Source: Bradyrhizobium sp. ORS 285 (GTDB taxonomy: Bacteria; Pseudomonadota; Alphaproteobacteria; Rhizobiales; Xanthobacteraceae). From it: a stretch of 64,000 nucleotides of DNA. The position numbers were made by a program, and so were the translations under genes. Below, in pieces: positions 17,720 to 26,630 of the stretch. The stretch lies in the NCBI RefSeq assembly GCF_900176205.1, contig NZ_LT859959.1, positions 7,057,001 to 7,121,000 of the forward strand, written 5' to 3'. The first letter of the stretch is position 1, and every line of letters begins with the position of its first letter. Below the pieces are notes generated by a model, which was not told the DNA's origin, made no database searches, and saw only the letters and a list, made by a program, of their open reading frames with translations.

Positions 17720-18410
17720 GCCAGTAGTTTTTCAGGCACTTGATTACGGACATGCTCATCTCGAACCGATCGAAGATGCACTCCCGGCAGTCTCCATTCC
17801 GGTCCGGCGCCAAGTTGGGGACTCTGGCCAAAGGTGCCGCGCGGCGAAAGGTCTGAATGCCCCACTTCGAGTGCTGTGCCCTCCTTCGGCGCTCGCAGCA
17901 GCAGCATCACGACCGGGATGATCGCAATCAGACAGATTCCGAACAGCCAGAAGCAATCATCTCAGGTCATCACCTACGCTTGCTTCTCCGGCCGCAACGT
18001 TCTCATTACGGTCTCGGAGGAAGAAAGCCGGATGACGGCGATGGCCATCAACGGCCAATTGCTCACATTCCATTTCTCACGCGACCACCTCGACTTCGAC
18101 CTGGGCTAGGAGATCACGAGTGACCGGACCGCTATGCTCAAACGAATCGCCGACAGACCGGTATTCAACTCATTCGCGGCCTTCACCAGGCGAAGGGATT
18201 CGGACAGTCGCGTGCCGGTTTGGCAGCGAACACATGCGGACGCAGGGACGACGGCGAGAGTGTTCGCGAATCGGCCCAAGATATCCTTCTATCCTCAGGC
18301 GGTTGGGCGATTTGCGGGTCAGAGGTTCCACAGAGTCAATCCCCTGCCACTTGACGGATTGGAACGAAAAACACGGACAAGCGCGGCCAAGTCTCACGAA
18401 CCGCGAAGTC
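17720..18410. other. Island region without a clear gene
   Basis: About 690 bases upstream of the large recombinase. A plus-strand frame at 17834-18109 ends in 'AMAINGQLLTFHFSRDHLDFDLG', which looks protein-like, but the first half of that frame does not. It may be the tail of a decayed gene. Nothing else is recognisable, and the DNA is less GC-rich than the backbone. Confidence 0.4.
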
Positions 18411-18695
18411 TTACCAGATCTTTTTCATACCTCCAGGCTCCGAGGGGCTCACATCGAGCAGTGCTTGGAGCGAGCTCACGAGCACTAACCGCCGACGTCC
18501 TACCGTTGTCGTAATGAGATGCCCTGTCCCAATTAACTCGTAAAGCTTCGTGCGTCCCAAACCGGTGACCTCGCTTGCTTCGTTAATCGTGCAGGTAAGT
18601 CGTTGAACGAACGGAATCGACTTTGGTTCTTCAGATGACGGATCGGACGGGGCAATCGGAAACCCTTCGCTTCGCCCTCTTCGACCGTATCGCAT
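18411..18695 (-). CDS. Excisionase-like helix-turn-helix protein
   Basis: A protein of 94 residues when started at the ATG at 18695, which has a strong AGGAGG site four bases upstream. An in-frame extension to 18950 exists, but its residues look unstructured. The core 'TINEASEVTGLGRTKLYELI' followed by 'GTGHLITTTVGRRRLVLVSS' is a MerR/excisionase-type winged helix (HTH_17 group), with the sequence-specific helix at 'GLGRTKLYEL'. Such proteins bend att DNA for excision or regulate integrase promoters. Its position about 700 bases upstream of the large recombinase, on the same strand, suggests it partners that recombinase, which is inference. Confidence 0.7.
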   Translation of the reverse strand: MRYGRRGRSEGFPIAPSDPSSEEPKSIPFVQRLTCTINEASEVTGLGRTKLYELIGTGHLITTTVGRRRLVLVSSLQALLDVSPSEPGGMKKIW

Positions 18696-18950
18696 GGCCC
18701 CTCCTACTTCACAGAGCTCTGTGGAACGAGAGTTTGCTCTGCGGCGATCAACGTCAATGCGGACGCCCGAGGGCTCCCGCGTACACTGGAGCACAGCGGC
18801 GGCTGTTCGAGCGCATTTGGATATAGACTGCGGCATCGATTTTTTTCGCGATTGAGGATGACTGGCGGGCGCTGCAGCGACATATTTTTCAGAGGCCTCC
18901 GTCAGCTTCAGCTTGGACGGTTTCAGCGGTTGAATACTGTCAACGCGCAT

Positions 18951-19514
18951 TAGGACGGAGGTGTTGCTGCCTGCATCAATGCGCTAAATCGCTTCACACC
19001 TGTTAGTTGTGGCTCTAGCCTCGGCTTTTTTTGATTGAGGGGCAAATGTCAAAGCCAAGGTGGGCGCCACCCATGCGAAGTGGGGGCCTGTTAAACCAAG
19101 CTTCTGGCCAATCTGGCACGCGAACAAGGATTCACTGAGGGACAAGGGATACTCCGTCCGCAAGAACGAAGACGGTCAATGGCAGGTTCGTTTCGTTCCG
19201 GGCACTCAGCTGGCGCGTGAAATGAATCACGCGAAAATCCCCTTCGACACAGCGTGATGTAAGTGCTGAAGCTGCCGGCTGGCCAATCTTGCGTTAAAGC
19301 GGCATGGCCCTTCGCCCACCAAAATGCGTGCGGGACCACACCATCATCACGGGTTGTATCGCCGATCTGAGGGACAATAGGTCCCGCAAACCGCACGCTC
19401 ATGGTCGAGGCTTACCTAAGCTGTAAGAACTGCCGGACATCCTGGAAAACGGAGGTCGCGACCATGAACAAGAAATATCTTGTTGGTGACCGGCGGGGCC
19501 TCTGGCGCGTTTGG
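18951..19514. other. Mostly non-coding island stretch
   Basis: Apart from the doubtful 65-codon frame at 19060-19257, I see no supported gene. AT-rich patches such as the T run near 19025 contrast with the backbone. Confidence 0.4.
19060..19257 (+). CDS. Small hypothetical protein (doubtful)
   Basis: A 65-residue frame from a GTG. It has a plausible composition, with 'SVRKNEDGQWQVRFVPGTQLAREM' resembling a small beta-sheet protein. I do not recognise it. It has no clear ribosome site, and an overlapping ATG frame begins at 19046 and is quickly lost, so it could be a frameshifted remnant. Confidence 0.3.
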   Translation: MGATHAKWGPVKPSFWPIWHANKDSLRDKGYSVRKNEDGQWQVRFVPGTQLAREMNHAKIPFDTA

Positions 19515-19889
19515 TTAGGCGTCTGCGGGGATCATGAGTTCGATGTCCTCCTGAACGAATGACACGCCGAAAGCGCTATGCTCAACATCATTGATGTATC
19601 GACGCGCTTTCGCCCGAATAAGCTTGGCGTACGCATGCTCACAGATCCTCATCTGAGCGGCATAAGCCGAGTTGTCCAGGTACGGCTTCAACCGAGCGAC
19701 CGCTGAAGCAGCACTGATCCATTCAACGTTGCCAGCCGATCTAATGGAATCCTGCGCCTCCTTGAGCGCCCGCCCTCGCAATGTCAACGTGCCGATTGCC
19801 GACAGCCATGATTCATGGATGCTCCTGGTTTCATACTTGCAAGGCCCATTAGGCAGGCCGATCAGTTTTGTCTGCGTCGATAAGTACAA
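19515..19889 (-). CDS. Hypothetical protein overlapping the fic gene end
   Basis: A 124-residue frame that begins (TTG) 41 bases inside the end of the fic gene and runs on. The residues 'AYAAQMRICEHAYAKLIRAKARRYINDV' look like an amphipathic helix, and 'FGVSFVQEDIELMIP' like a real strand. The family is not recognised. The overlap would allow translational coupling to fic, but there is no clear ribosome site and the start is unusual. Confidence 0.35.
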   Translation of the reverse strand: MYLSTQTKLIGLPNGPCKYETRSIHESWLSAIGTLTLRGRALKEAQDSIRSAGNVEWISAASAVARLKPYLDNSAYAAQMRICEHAYAKLIRAKARRYINDVEHSAFGVSFVQEDIELMIPADA

Positions 19890-20979
19890 GGGAGTAGCTG
19901 GTGCTGCGACCGCCCGCCGCGTCCTTCTGCAGGATGCCGCGCTTGATCAGGTCATTGATGTCACGCGTTGCGGTCGGCTGCGAGACCTTGGCGATTTTTT
20001 CCCATTTCGACGAAGTGAGCTTTCCCTCGAAGCCCTCAAGCAAGCGATTCAGCATCATCTTCTGGCGCTCGTTGAGACCGCTCGCGCCGTACTTTTCCCA
20101 GAATGCCGCCTTCAGCAGGACATTACCGATGATCGCGTCAGCTCCGTCGAAGGCGCGGCCGAGACAGCCGAGAAACCAGTCGAGCCAATTGGTGATGTCG
20201 AGCGTGCCGCGCTGGGTTCGCTCAAGGATGTCGTAATAGGCTTTCCGCTCCTTCCGGATTTGCGCGGACATGCTGTAGAAGCGCTGCGTGCTGTGTGCGG
20301 ACCGTGCGAGCGCCAGGTCGGCGATTGCCCGTGCGATACGACCGTTGCCGTCCTCGAAAGGATGGATGGTCACAAACCACAGGTGCGCGAGCGCGGCTTT
20401 GATGACAGGGTCCTGCTCCTGCTCGGCGTTGAACCAGTCCAAAAACGTTTTCATCTCGACCGGGAGCCGCTTGGCGGCCGGCGCCTCAAAGTGAACGCGT
20501 TCGCGGCCGAGGGGCCCCGACACCACCTGCATGGGGCCTGCCTGTTCGGTGCGCCATCCGCCGACCGTGATCTTCAGCATGCCGCTTCGTCCGGTTGGGA
20601 ACAGAGAGGCATGCCAGCCGAATAACCGCTCGGCGGTCAGGGCGTGATCGTACTTCTGTGTGGCATCGAGCATCAGCTCGACCACGCCCTCGACATGCCT
20701 TTCCGCAGGAGTGAGAGCACCGATATCCATCCCGAGCCGTCGGGCGATCGACGAGCGGACCTGGTCGCGATCGAGGATCTCGCCCTCGATTTCGCTCGAC
20801 TTGACCACCTCCTCGGTTAGCGTCTGTAGAGAGGCCTCTGCCTTCAGTTGGAACCCAAGCCGTTCCATCCGGCCCAAGAGCCGACCTTGCTGGTGGCGGA
20901 CCCGGGCGAGGCTTTCGGACAGCTTCTCAGCGCTCCACTCGAAGTCGGGCCACTCCGGTCTTTCATGAATATAAACCAT
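19849..20979 (-). CDS. fic: Fic-domain protein (class II, AMP transferase fold)
   Basis: A 376-residue Fic protein. The N-terminal part ('WPDFEWSAEKL', DUF4172 type) contains 'SSEIEG' (61-66), matching the (S/T)xxxE(G/N) inhibitory helix whose Glu blocks the ATP gamma-phosphate position in class II Fic enzymes. The catalytic loop is intact: 'HPFEDGNGRIAR' (206-217), with the His as base and Asn/Gly/Arg for ATP. The C-terminal 90 residues form a winged helix ('KVSQPTATRDINDLIKRGIL'). Established chemistry: transfer of AMP to Ser/Thr/Tyr of a target protein, held off by the inhibitory helix. It is divergent from the giant HTH/nuclease-like gene across 146 bases with two strong palindromes, so shared control is likely. 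Confidence 0.93.
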   Translation of the reverse strand: MVYIHERPEWPDFEWSAEKLSESLARVRHQQGRLLGRMERLGFQLKAEASLQTLTEEVVKSSEIEGEILDRDQVRSSIARRLGMDIGALTPAERHVEGVVELMLDATQKYDHALTAERLFGWHASLFPTGRSGMLKITVGGWRTEQAGPMQVVSGPLGRERVHFEAPAAKRLPVEMKTFLDWFNAEQEQDPVIKAALAHLWFVTIHPFEDGNGRIARAIADLALARSAHSTQRFYSMSAQIRKERKAYYDILERTQRGTLDITNWLDWFLGCLGRAFDGADAIIGNVLLKAAFWEKYGASGLNERQKMMLNRLLEGFEGKLTSSKWEKIAKVSQPTATRDINDLIKRGILQKDAAGGRSTSYSLVLIDADKTDRPA

Positions 20980-21031
20980 AGTCTCTGCACCCCTTGACCG
21001 GAGTATGGGGCTAATCTCTTCATCTTCAAAG

Positions 21032-21058
21032 CATTCCGATCATTTCATGATTGGAATG
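21032..21058. promoter_or_regulatory. Palindrome in the fic / giant-gene promoter gap
   Basis: CATTCCGATCAT (21032-21043) mirrors ATGATTGGAATG (21047-21058), with a 3-base spacer and one mismatch in 12. It lies 53-79 bases upstream of the fic start. A further half-site TTGGAAT occurs near 21095, and CTAATCTCTTCAT near 21011 recurs as CTTATCTCTTCAT near 21065. Confidence 0.6.
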
Positions 21059-21105
21059 AGGGCGCTTATCTCTTCATGGTCAACGGCTTGCGCATTGGAA
21101 TAGGA

Positions 21106-21126
21106 TGTCATATAAATAATATGACA
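21106..21126. promoter_or_regulatory. Perfect palindrome overlapping the giant gene's start codon
   Basis: TGTCATAT (21106-21113), AAATA, ATATGACA (21119-21126). The last base is the A of the ATG of the HTH-containing giant protein. A repressor bound here would block both transcription and ribosome access. The XRE-type HTH at that protein's own N-terminus is the natural candidate for autoregulation. Confidence 0.6.
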
Positions 21127-24100
21127 TGAAGAAGCCGAGTTCCACCCCGCCGCGCGACCTCACCCCGGCCCAAGCCCGTGCCGCCCGGGCGCTTCTGGCG
21201 TGGTCCCAGCAGGATCTCGCCACCAAGGCCAACATTGCCACGTCGACCGTCGCCGATTTTGAGCGGGGACGGCGAACACCGGTGCCCCAGAACGCGGAGG
21301 CCATGCGGGGCGCGTTCGAGCGCGCCGGAATTTCGTTCCCGGAGGGTGGCGTCGTCAGAGGGCCGGCGCTGCCGAAGCTCGCCGACCTCACAAAGACGGG
21401 CGCGCCGATCCGATATGTGAACGGCACCGACTTGGCTCAATGGGCGGAGCGCCGGGATGGTCAGGCTTCCATGCCGACCCTCATCGCCAAATTGGTCCGG
21501 GCCAGCAGTGACGCTTCCCTGCACTTCCCTTCAGATGAAGCCATCCAGTTCGCAGGCTGGGACGGCACGACGCAGGCAACGACCGGGTCCGAATACGTTC
21601 CGGCCGGATCAACGGGCTGGGAGATCGGGACTCAGCGCGAAAAAATCGCCGGCAAGGCAGACGGTGATTACACGAAGCGGAGCAAAGATTCGCTGGGCCT
21701 TCCTCAGAGCGAGACCAGCTTCGTGTTCGTCACGCCACGCCCTTGGCCCCAAAAGGACGAGTGGGCTCAGCAAAAGCGCGCTGAAGGCGTCTGGAAGGAC
21801 GTCAAGGCCTACGACGGTACCGACCTAGTCCACTGGATCGAGCAATATCCAGCAGTGGGCCAATGGTTGGCGACGGCGCTAGGAAAGCGCCCGCCTGGTG
21901 TACGTCGGCTCGATGAGTTGTGGGATGAATGGTCGCGCGCCACGCAGTGGCCGCTTCCTCCTGATCTGGTCCTCAGTGATCGCAGTGAAGACAGTGCAGC
22001 TTTGCTCCGCTGGCTGCGGGGCGAGAACTCGGCGATTGCGTTCCAGGGCGAAAGTTCAGAGGAAGTTGCCGCGTTCGCCTACGCAACCATCAATCAACTC
22101 CCCGCCGACATCGCGGAGCACTATTTTGCACGCTGCGTCGTCGCCTCGAATTCCGATGCCGCCCGACAGCTTGCCAGCAGCCGCACACGGCTGATTATTG
22201 TGATCCTTGAACCCGAGACAGGTGTTGCGGAGGCGATCGCGGCCAAAGGTCATCACGTCCTGGCGGCGTTTGGGGAGAACCCGGGGGCGCAAGGTAGCAT
22301 CAGGAAGCTGTCGCGGCCTTCACGTGATGGTATCGAAGCGGCTCTGATCGACAGCGGCGTTCCGGAAGACAAAGCGAAGACCTTTGCACGCGATTCCGCA
22401 CGAAGCTTGGCGATCCTGCGCCGCTTGATGCCGGGCGTCGCGAGCCGGCTGCCGCAGTGGGCTCAGGGCGCGATCTCGCGGTCGTTACTTGCCGCGTTGC
22501 TGGCTGGCATGTGGGACGAAGGCCGGGAAGCCGACAAGGCCATCATGTCGCGTCTGTCGGAAATGTCCTATGAGGCCTTCATTACCAGCATCGCGCCGTA
22601 CGCCGGTGAGTTTGACAGCCCACTCCGCAAGGTCGGCCCAGTCTGGAAGGTCGCATCGCCCCGTGATGCTTGGCTGCTATTGGCTGCCCATTTCACGGCC
22701 GCCGATATCGATCGGTACCGCGCCGCCATCATCGAAGTCTTGAGCGCGGCCGATCCGCGATACACTTTGAGCCCGGAAGACCGGTGGTATGCATCGATGC
22801 GGGGCATCGAGCCGGAATATTCCGCCTATCTGCGACATGGCTTAGGCGAAACGCTGATTCTGCTGGCGCTGTTCGGCGATCGAGCGGCGATGGTGCCGCA
22901 CGCCTCGCAATATCCTGACATGGTGGTCCGAAAGGTGCTCCGCGGTGCGGACGGACAACGGTGGTGGTCTCTGTCCCGGGATTTTCAGCTGCTTGCCGAG
23001 GCTTCGCCTGAGGAATTCCTCTCGGCCGTGGACGACAGCCTCGACAACGACAAACCGCCAATCGCGGCGCTCTTCGGTTCTGATGAGAGCCCGATCTTCG
23101 GCAGCGCCGAGCATGTTTCCGACCTGCTGTGGGCGCTGGAGTCGCTCGCGTGGGCTCCGCAACTCCTGCTCCACGTTTCACTGGTGTTGGCGCGGCTCGA
23201 TCAACTCGACCCTGGCGGTCGGTATCTTAACCGGCCGGCGGCGAGCCTTCGCACGGCGTTCCTGCTTTGGAGCCCGCAGACAAATGCAACCTTCAGCCAA
23301 CGATTAAAGGTGCTGGACCGGATCAGAAAACGTTACCCAAATCCGTCATGGAAGCTGATGCTGGGCATTCTGCCAAGCGGCCACGATTCCTTCTCGCCAA
23401 CAGCAACCACGCGATGGCGCGATTTCTCTACCGATAAGAAAGAAGTCGTCACCTATCAGCTGATCGGAAAAGGCGCCGAAGCTGTCCTGGACCGCCTCCT
23501 CGAAGACGTCGGCTCGAATGGGGCCCGCTGGGCCACGTTACTTGGACGGTGGAGCGATCTTGGCGACAGACGGCAAAAGGCGGCCGAGCAGCTGAAGCGG
23601 GTCGCCCAGGGCAATCTCACCAAAGAGGATCGGGAGCTGCTGCGCGCCAAGCTTCGAGGCGTATTGCACCATCAGCGCAGTTTCAAGGACGCTGACTGGG
23701 CATTGCCGGAAGAGGACGTCGCCGAACTCCAGGGGATCTATGATGCCCTCGCGCCGCTCGATCCTATCGAGGGCATTGCTTGGCTGTTCGAGACCTCGGT
23801 GTCATTGCCCAATCCGACCGGCGACTGGCAGAAGGACCAGCAATTACTTCAGTCCGAGCGGGCTGCTGCCGCAGAAACCTTCCTGCGCGACAACGGGACC
23901 GAGCGACTGTTGGACCTGATCGATGCCGTTCGTGAACCCGGCTACCTTGGGCAGTCGATTGCGGAAACCAGCGTTCCTGAGAACACTCGCAGGGAACTCC
24001 TCGTGCGCGCGCTCCGCAGCGAGCGGGAGAAGGATCAAGCCTTCGCGCGGGGCCTTGTCTGGAGCTGGTATTTCGCTGCCGGCCGCGGATGGGCCGAAAG

Positions 24101-25187
24101 CTTGTTTGATGAGGCACTGCAGGGTGCCTGGGGCGACAAGGGACTCCTGACGATCCTTCTGGCTTTGCCGTCAACGGGCTGGGTTTGGAGCCTCGCGAAG
24201 CGAGCGGGCGAGGCCATCGAGACATCGTATTGGAAACGGCTCAATATCCTGTGGAGCAAGGAAGATGATGCCGACCCCGCCTATGCGGTTGAGAAGCTGA
24301 TCGAAGCCGGCCGGGCACGCGCCAGCATCCACTTCATTGGCTACCACCTGCATGACGGTAAGAAGTTCCCCTCTGATTTGCTACTGAGGGCGTTGCTTGA
24401 AGCCGTGCGGCAGCCGGTCGAGAGTGAGCTGGATATGAACGACCGAACGATGTTCCAGCACTACGCCCAGGAGATCTTCAACCAGCTTGACCAGGCCGAC
24501 GACGTGTCCACCGACACTCTCGCGAAACTCGAGTGGCAATACTTGCCGATGTTCGAGCATTCAGAGCGCAAGGCCAAGGCCATCATGGCTGAGCTCGCCT
24601 CAAAGCCCGATCTCTTCGTTGAGATGCTTGCCGCGGTCTATAAGCCGACTGAGGATAGCGGCGTAGTCGATCCGCCGGTCGAGAATGAAGAGCACGCCCG
24701 CAAAATCGCAAACCAGGCTTACAGGTTGTTGCGGATTTGGGACGTCATACCGGGCACCGAAGCCGACGGATCGATCGATGGTGCAAAGCTTGAGGCCTGG
24801 ATTAAGGAGGCACGCAAGCTCGCCCATGCCAAGGGTCGGGGTCCGGTTGCAGACGAGAAGATCGGAGAGCTGCTTTCGGCCTCCAAGGTCGACGCAGATG
24901 GCATCTGGCCCGTCGTTCCGATCCGCGAAGTTATCGAGGCGATCCGTAGCCGGGATCTGGAAACCGGGATGATGATCGGAAAGTCCAATCGCCGAGGCGT
25001 GACAACGCGGGCAATGGGCGAAGGCGGCGATCAGGAAAGGAGGTTGGCGAAGCAATATCGAGATTGGTCCGAGGCCACCGCCTTTGACTGGCCGCGCACG
25101 TCGGGAATCCTCGAAAATCTTGCCAAAAGCTATGATCGTGAGGCAAAGGCTCACGATGAGGATGCCGAACGCCTGGATTGGCGATGA
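21126..25187 (+). CDS. Giant HTH / nuclease-like / helical-repeat protein (candidate defence effector)
   Basis: A 1353-residue protein with no named family that I recognise. Residues 11-70 are an XRE-type HTH ('SQQDLATKANIATSTVADFERGRR'). Residues about 115-260 look like a restriction-endonuclease fold: 'GWDG' (144-147), 'GWEIGT' (164-169), 'AGKADGDY' (175-182) and the 'KAYDGTDLVHWIEQ' segment often seen after such nuclease domains. From about 300 'AIAFQGESSEEVAAFAYA' resembles a degenerate P-loop, and 'ARSLAILRRLMPG' near 430 resembles the helical lid of STAND ATPases. From about 500 to the end it is rich in Trp/Leu helices, as in repeat sensors. A HEPN-like gene follows after 37 bases. Nuclease and ATPase labels are inference from weak motifs. 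Confidence 0.7.
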   Translation: MKKPSSTPPRDLTPAQARAARALLAWSQQDLATKANIATSTVADFERGRRTPVPQNAEAMRGAFERAGISFPEGGVVRGPALPKLADLTKTGAPIRYVNGTDLAQWAERRDGQASMPTLIAKLVRASSDASLHFPSDEAIQFAGWDGTTQATTGSEYVPAGSTGWEIGTQREKIAGKADGDYTKRSKDSLGLPQSETSFVFVTPRPWPQKDEWAQQKRAEGVWKDVKAYDGTDLVHWIEQYPAVGQWLATALGKRPPGVRRLDELWDEWSRATQWPLPPDLVLSDRSEDSAALLRWLRGENSAIAFQGESSEEVAAFAYATINQLPADIAEHYFARCVVASNSDAARQLASSRTRLIIVILEPETGVAEAIAAKGHHVLAAFGENPGAQGSIRKLSRPSRDGIEAALIDSGVPEDKAKTFARDSARSLAILRRLMPGVASRLPQWAQGAISRSLLAALLAGMWDEGREADKAIMSRLSEMSYEAFITSIAPYAGEFDSPLRKVGPVWKVASPRDAWLLLAAHFTAADIDRYRAAIIEVLSAADPRYTLSPEDRWYASMRGIEPEYSAYLRHGLGETLILLALFGDRAAMVPHASQYPDMVVRKVLRGADGQRWWSLSRDFQLLAEASPEEFLSAVDDSLDNDKPPIAALFGSDESPIFGSAEHVSDLLWALESLAWAPQLLLHVSLVLARLDQLDPGGRYLNRPAASLRTAFLLWSPQTNATFSQRLKVLDRIRKRYPNPSWKLMLGILPSGHDSFSPTATTRWRDFSTDKKEVVTYQLIGKGAEAVLDRLLEDVGSNGARWATLLGRWSDLGDRRQKAAEQLKRVAQGNLTKEDRELLRAKLRGVLHHQRSFKDADWALPEEDVAELQGIYDALAPLDPIEGIAWLFETSVSLPNPTGDWQKDQQLLQSERAAAAETFLRDNGTERLLDLIDAVREPGYLGQSIAETSVPENTRRELLVRALRSEREKDQAFARGLVWSWYFAAGRGWAESLFDEALQGAWGDKGLLTILLALPSTGWVWSLAKRAGEAIETSYWKRLNILWSKEDDADPAYAVEKLIEAGRARASIHFIGYHLHDGKKFPSDLLLRALLEAVRQPVESELDMNDRTMFQHYAQEIFNQLDQADDVSTDTLAKLEWQYLPMFEHSERKAKAIMAELASKPDLFVEMLAAVYKPTEDSGVVDPPVENEEHARKIANQAYRLLRIWDVIPGTEADGSIDGAKLEAWIKEARKLAHAKGRGPVADEKIGELLSASKVDADGIWPVVPIREVIEAIRSRDLETGMMIGKSNRRGVTTRAMGEGGDQERRLAKQYRDWSEATAFDWPRTSGILENLAKSYDREAKAHDEDAERLDWR

Positions 25188-25224
25188 ACGCATTTGCCGG
25201 CGTGACCGACAGGATGAGGGCAGA

Positions 25225-25872
25225 GTGCAAAGCGATCTAAGCGAATCTGATAAAGAGAGTGAATACTATTCACTCCCAGAAGAGGCGATTCAATATCTTC
25301 CTGAAGAGTGGCGGAACCACTTCCAAGCGATGACGGACAATGGGCGCGCCATCCTGGAATCCGTCGACACGGAGCTGTCGCAGCTTATCAGGATATCGAA
25401 GTCCTTCACCTCGCTGGTGGCCCTGAAGCATGTCGCAAAACGGCTGGAAAATTACAAATTCGCCGCCGAGATGGACGCCATACTCGAACTTGACATGCTC
25501 ACGACGGCATTTGTCGTGACGTACGTACGCCTGCATCACGGTGGAAGCGGCAGCGGCTTCTCACGTGACAGCCTTCCCGAGAAGCTCCGCGGAATCCATG
25601 ACCAGATCCTCGAAATGAGGAACAAGAGATTTGCCCACATTGACGATCATCACTCGGTCTCGAACGCAATGGAGATCGGGTTTGAGGGCAACCATTTTCT
25701 CGTCAATTTCAATCTTACGCTGGAATATCAAATTGGCGGCGCCCCACAGTGGCAGGAATTGGTCAAATTCCTCGACACGATGACCGTCGAAAAGATGGAG
25801 AAGCTGTTGGCTAGGCTCAAGGCAAAAACCGGTCACGATTGGACCTGGCCGAAAGGTCCCGCGCCGGACTAG
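25225..25872 (+). CDS. HEPN-like protein, partner of the giant gene
   Basis: A 215-residue, largely helical protein. An in-frame ATG at 25084 overlaps the giant gene, but the GTG at 25225 has a GAGGG site 5 bases upstream and lies 37 bases after the giant's stop, so I prefer it. The sequence 'LEMRNKRFAHIDD' holds an R-N-x4-H pattern (Arg132, His138), the signature of HEPN RNase or HEPN-fold proteins. The preceding long helices ('AEMDAILELDMLTTAFVVTYVRLHHG') fit that four-helix fold. Catalysis would need dimerisation and is not certain; many HEPN-like proteins with this motif are only structural. Same strand and tight spacing suggest one operon with the giant protein. Confidence 0.65.
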   Translation: MQSDLSESDKESEYYSLPEEAIQYLPEEWRNHFQAMTDNGRAILESVDTELSQLIRISKSFTSLVALKHVAKRLENYKFAAEMDAILELDMLTTAFVVTYVRLHHGGSGSGFSRDSLPEKLRGIHDQILEMRNKRFAHIDDHHSVSNAMEIGFEGNHFLVNFNLTLEYQIGGAPQWQELVKFLDTMTVEKMEKLLARLKAKTGHDWTWPKGPAPD

Positions 25873-25946
25873 CCGGCTGCCGCAGCGTGGCCGTGCCACC
25901 GAGGGAATCGTGTAATCGCAAATGCGATTGCACGACAACTATAGCG

Positions 25947-26630
25947 CTAACCCATTGACAGCCCATTGCGGCGCAGGAACTCTGCCAGACGTGCACCGAC
26001 TTCGGGAAACAAGAACGATAGCGCGGGCATCCATTCCTGCGGCGGCGCGTATTTTGGATCCCCCTTGCGCAATTCGGTACGCATCATCTCGCTCCGTGAA
26101 GCCCATTTCCCCGTTGAGTCCTGGCTCTTCAGCAACTCCTTGTGACCCGCCACTTCGACGGCAAAGCCAAACGCAAGCAGGCTTTCCGGATGCTTTTGGG
26201 CCGTCTGGTGCGCGCACTGTATCAACGTGTCAAACTGGCATCCCACACCGTAGCCCTTGAGGGCACTCAACACGGCATTCATCATCCCTCTAAAGCTGTT
26301 TTCCCATGCTGGCCGGTCTGGTACGGCAACGTTGCGCTTTGCAAGTTTCTCCTTGATCGCGAGCCAGCGATCCTGGTGTTCCGGCCTCCCCTCCATCTGC
26401 CGGGTCATGTTTATCGTCCAGTAGGCAATAACTTCATCACGCAATTGCTGGTCAGAGCACTTCGCCACTTCAGTCTCATAATCGAAATAGTAGGCCCGAT
26501 CGAAATAGTAGGCCCGTTGCTGCTCGATCTCCTTCTTAACCGCACTAAAGGGAACGATAGTTTCCTGCCATTTGTCGCTGATCTCCCCAGCATTGTAGAA
26601 CGGAACGCGATAGTGGCACCGCAGGTGAAA
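25947..26630 (-). pseudogene. DUF6035-type protein, downstream half after in-frame stop
   Basis: An open frame that continues, in the same phase, directly after the TAG (26631-26633) ending the gene upstream. It encodes about 227 residues starting 'FHLRCHYRVPFYNAGEISDK' and running to 'EFLRRNGLSMG'. If it is translated separately, the first plausible start is GTG at 26468 ('MAKCSDQQLRDEV', 173 residues). The stretch from the stop to that GTG reads like protein ('KWQETIVPFSAVKKEIEQQ'), so I take the whole as the rest of a single protein of about 494 residues interrupted by an amber codon. It contains an 18-base tandem duplication giving 'AYYFDRAYYFD'. Function unknown. Confidence 0.6.
26481..26516. 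repeat. 18-bp tandem duplication inside the DUF6035 gene
   Basis: ATCGAAATAGTAGGCCCG occurs twice head to tail (26481-26498 and 26499-26516). It adds six residues in frame and looks like a recent slippage event. Confidence 0.85.
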
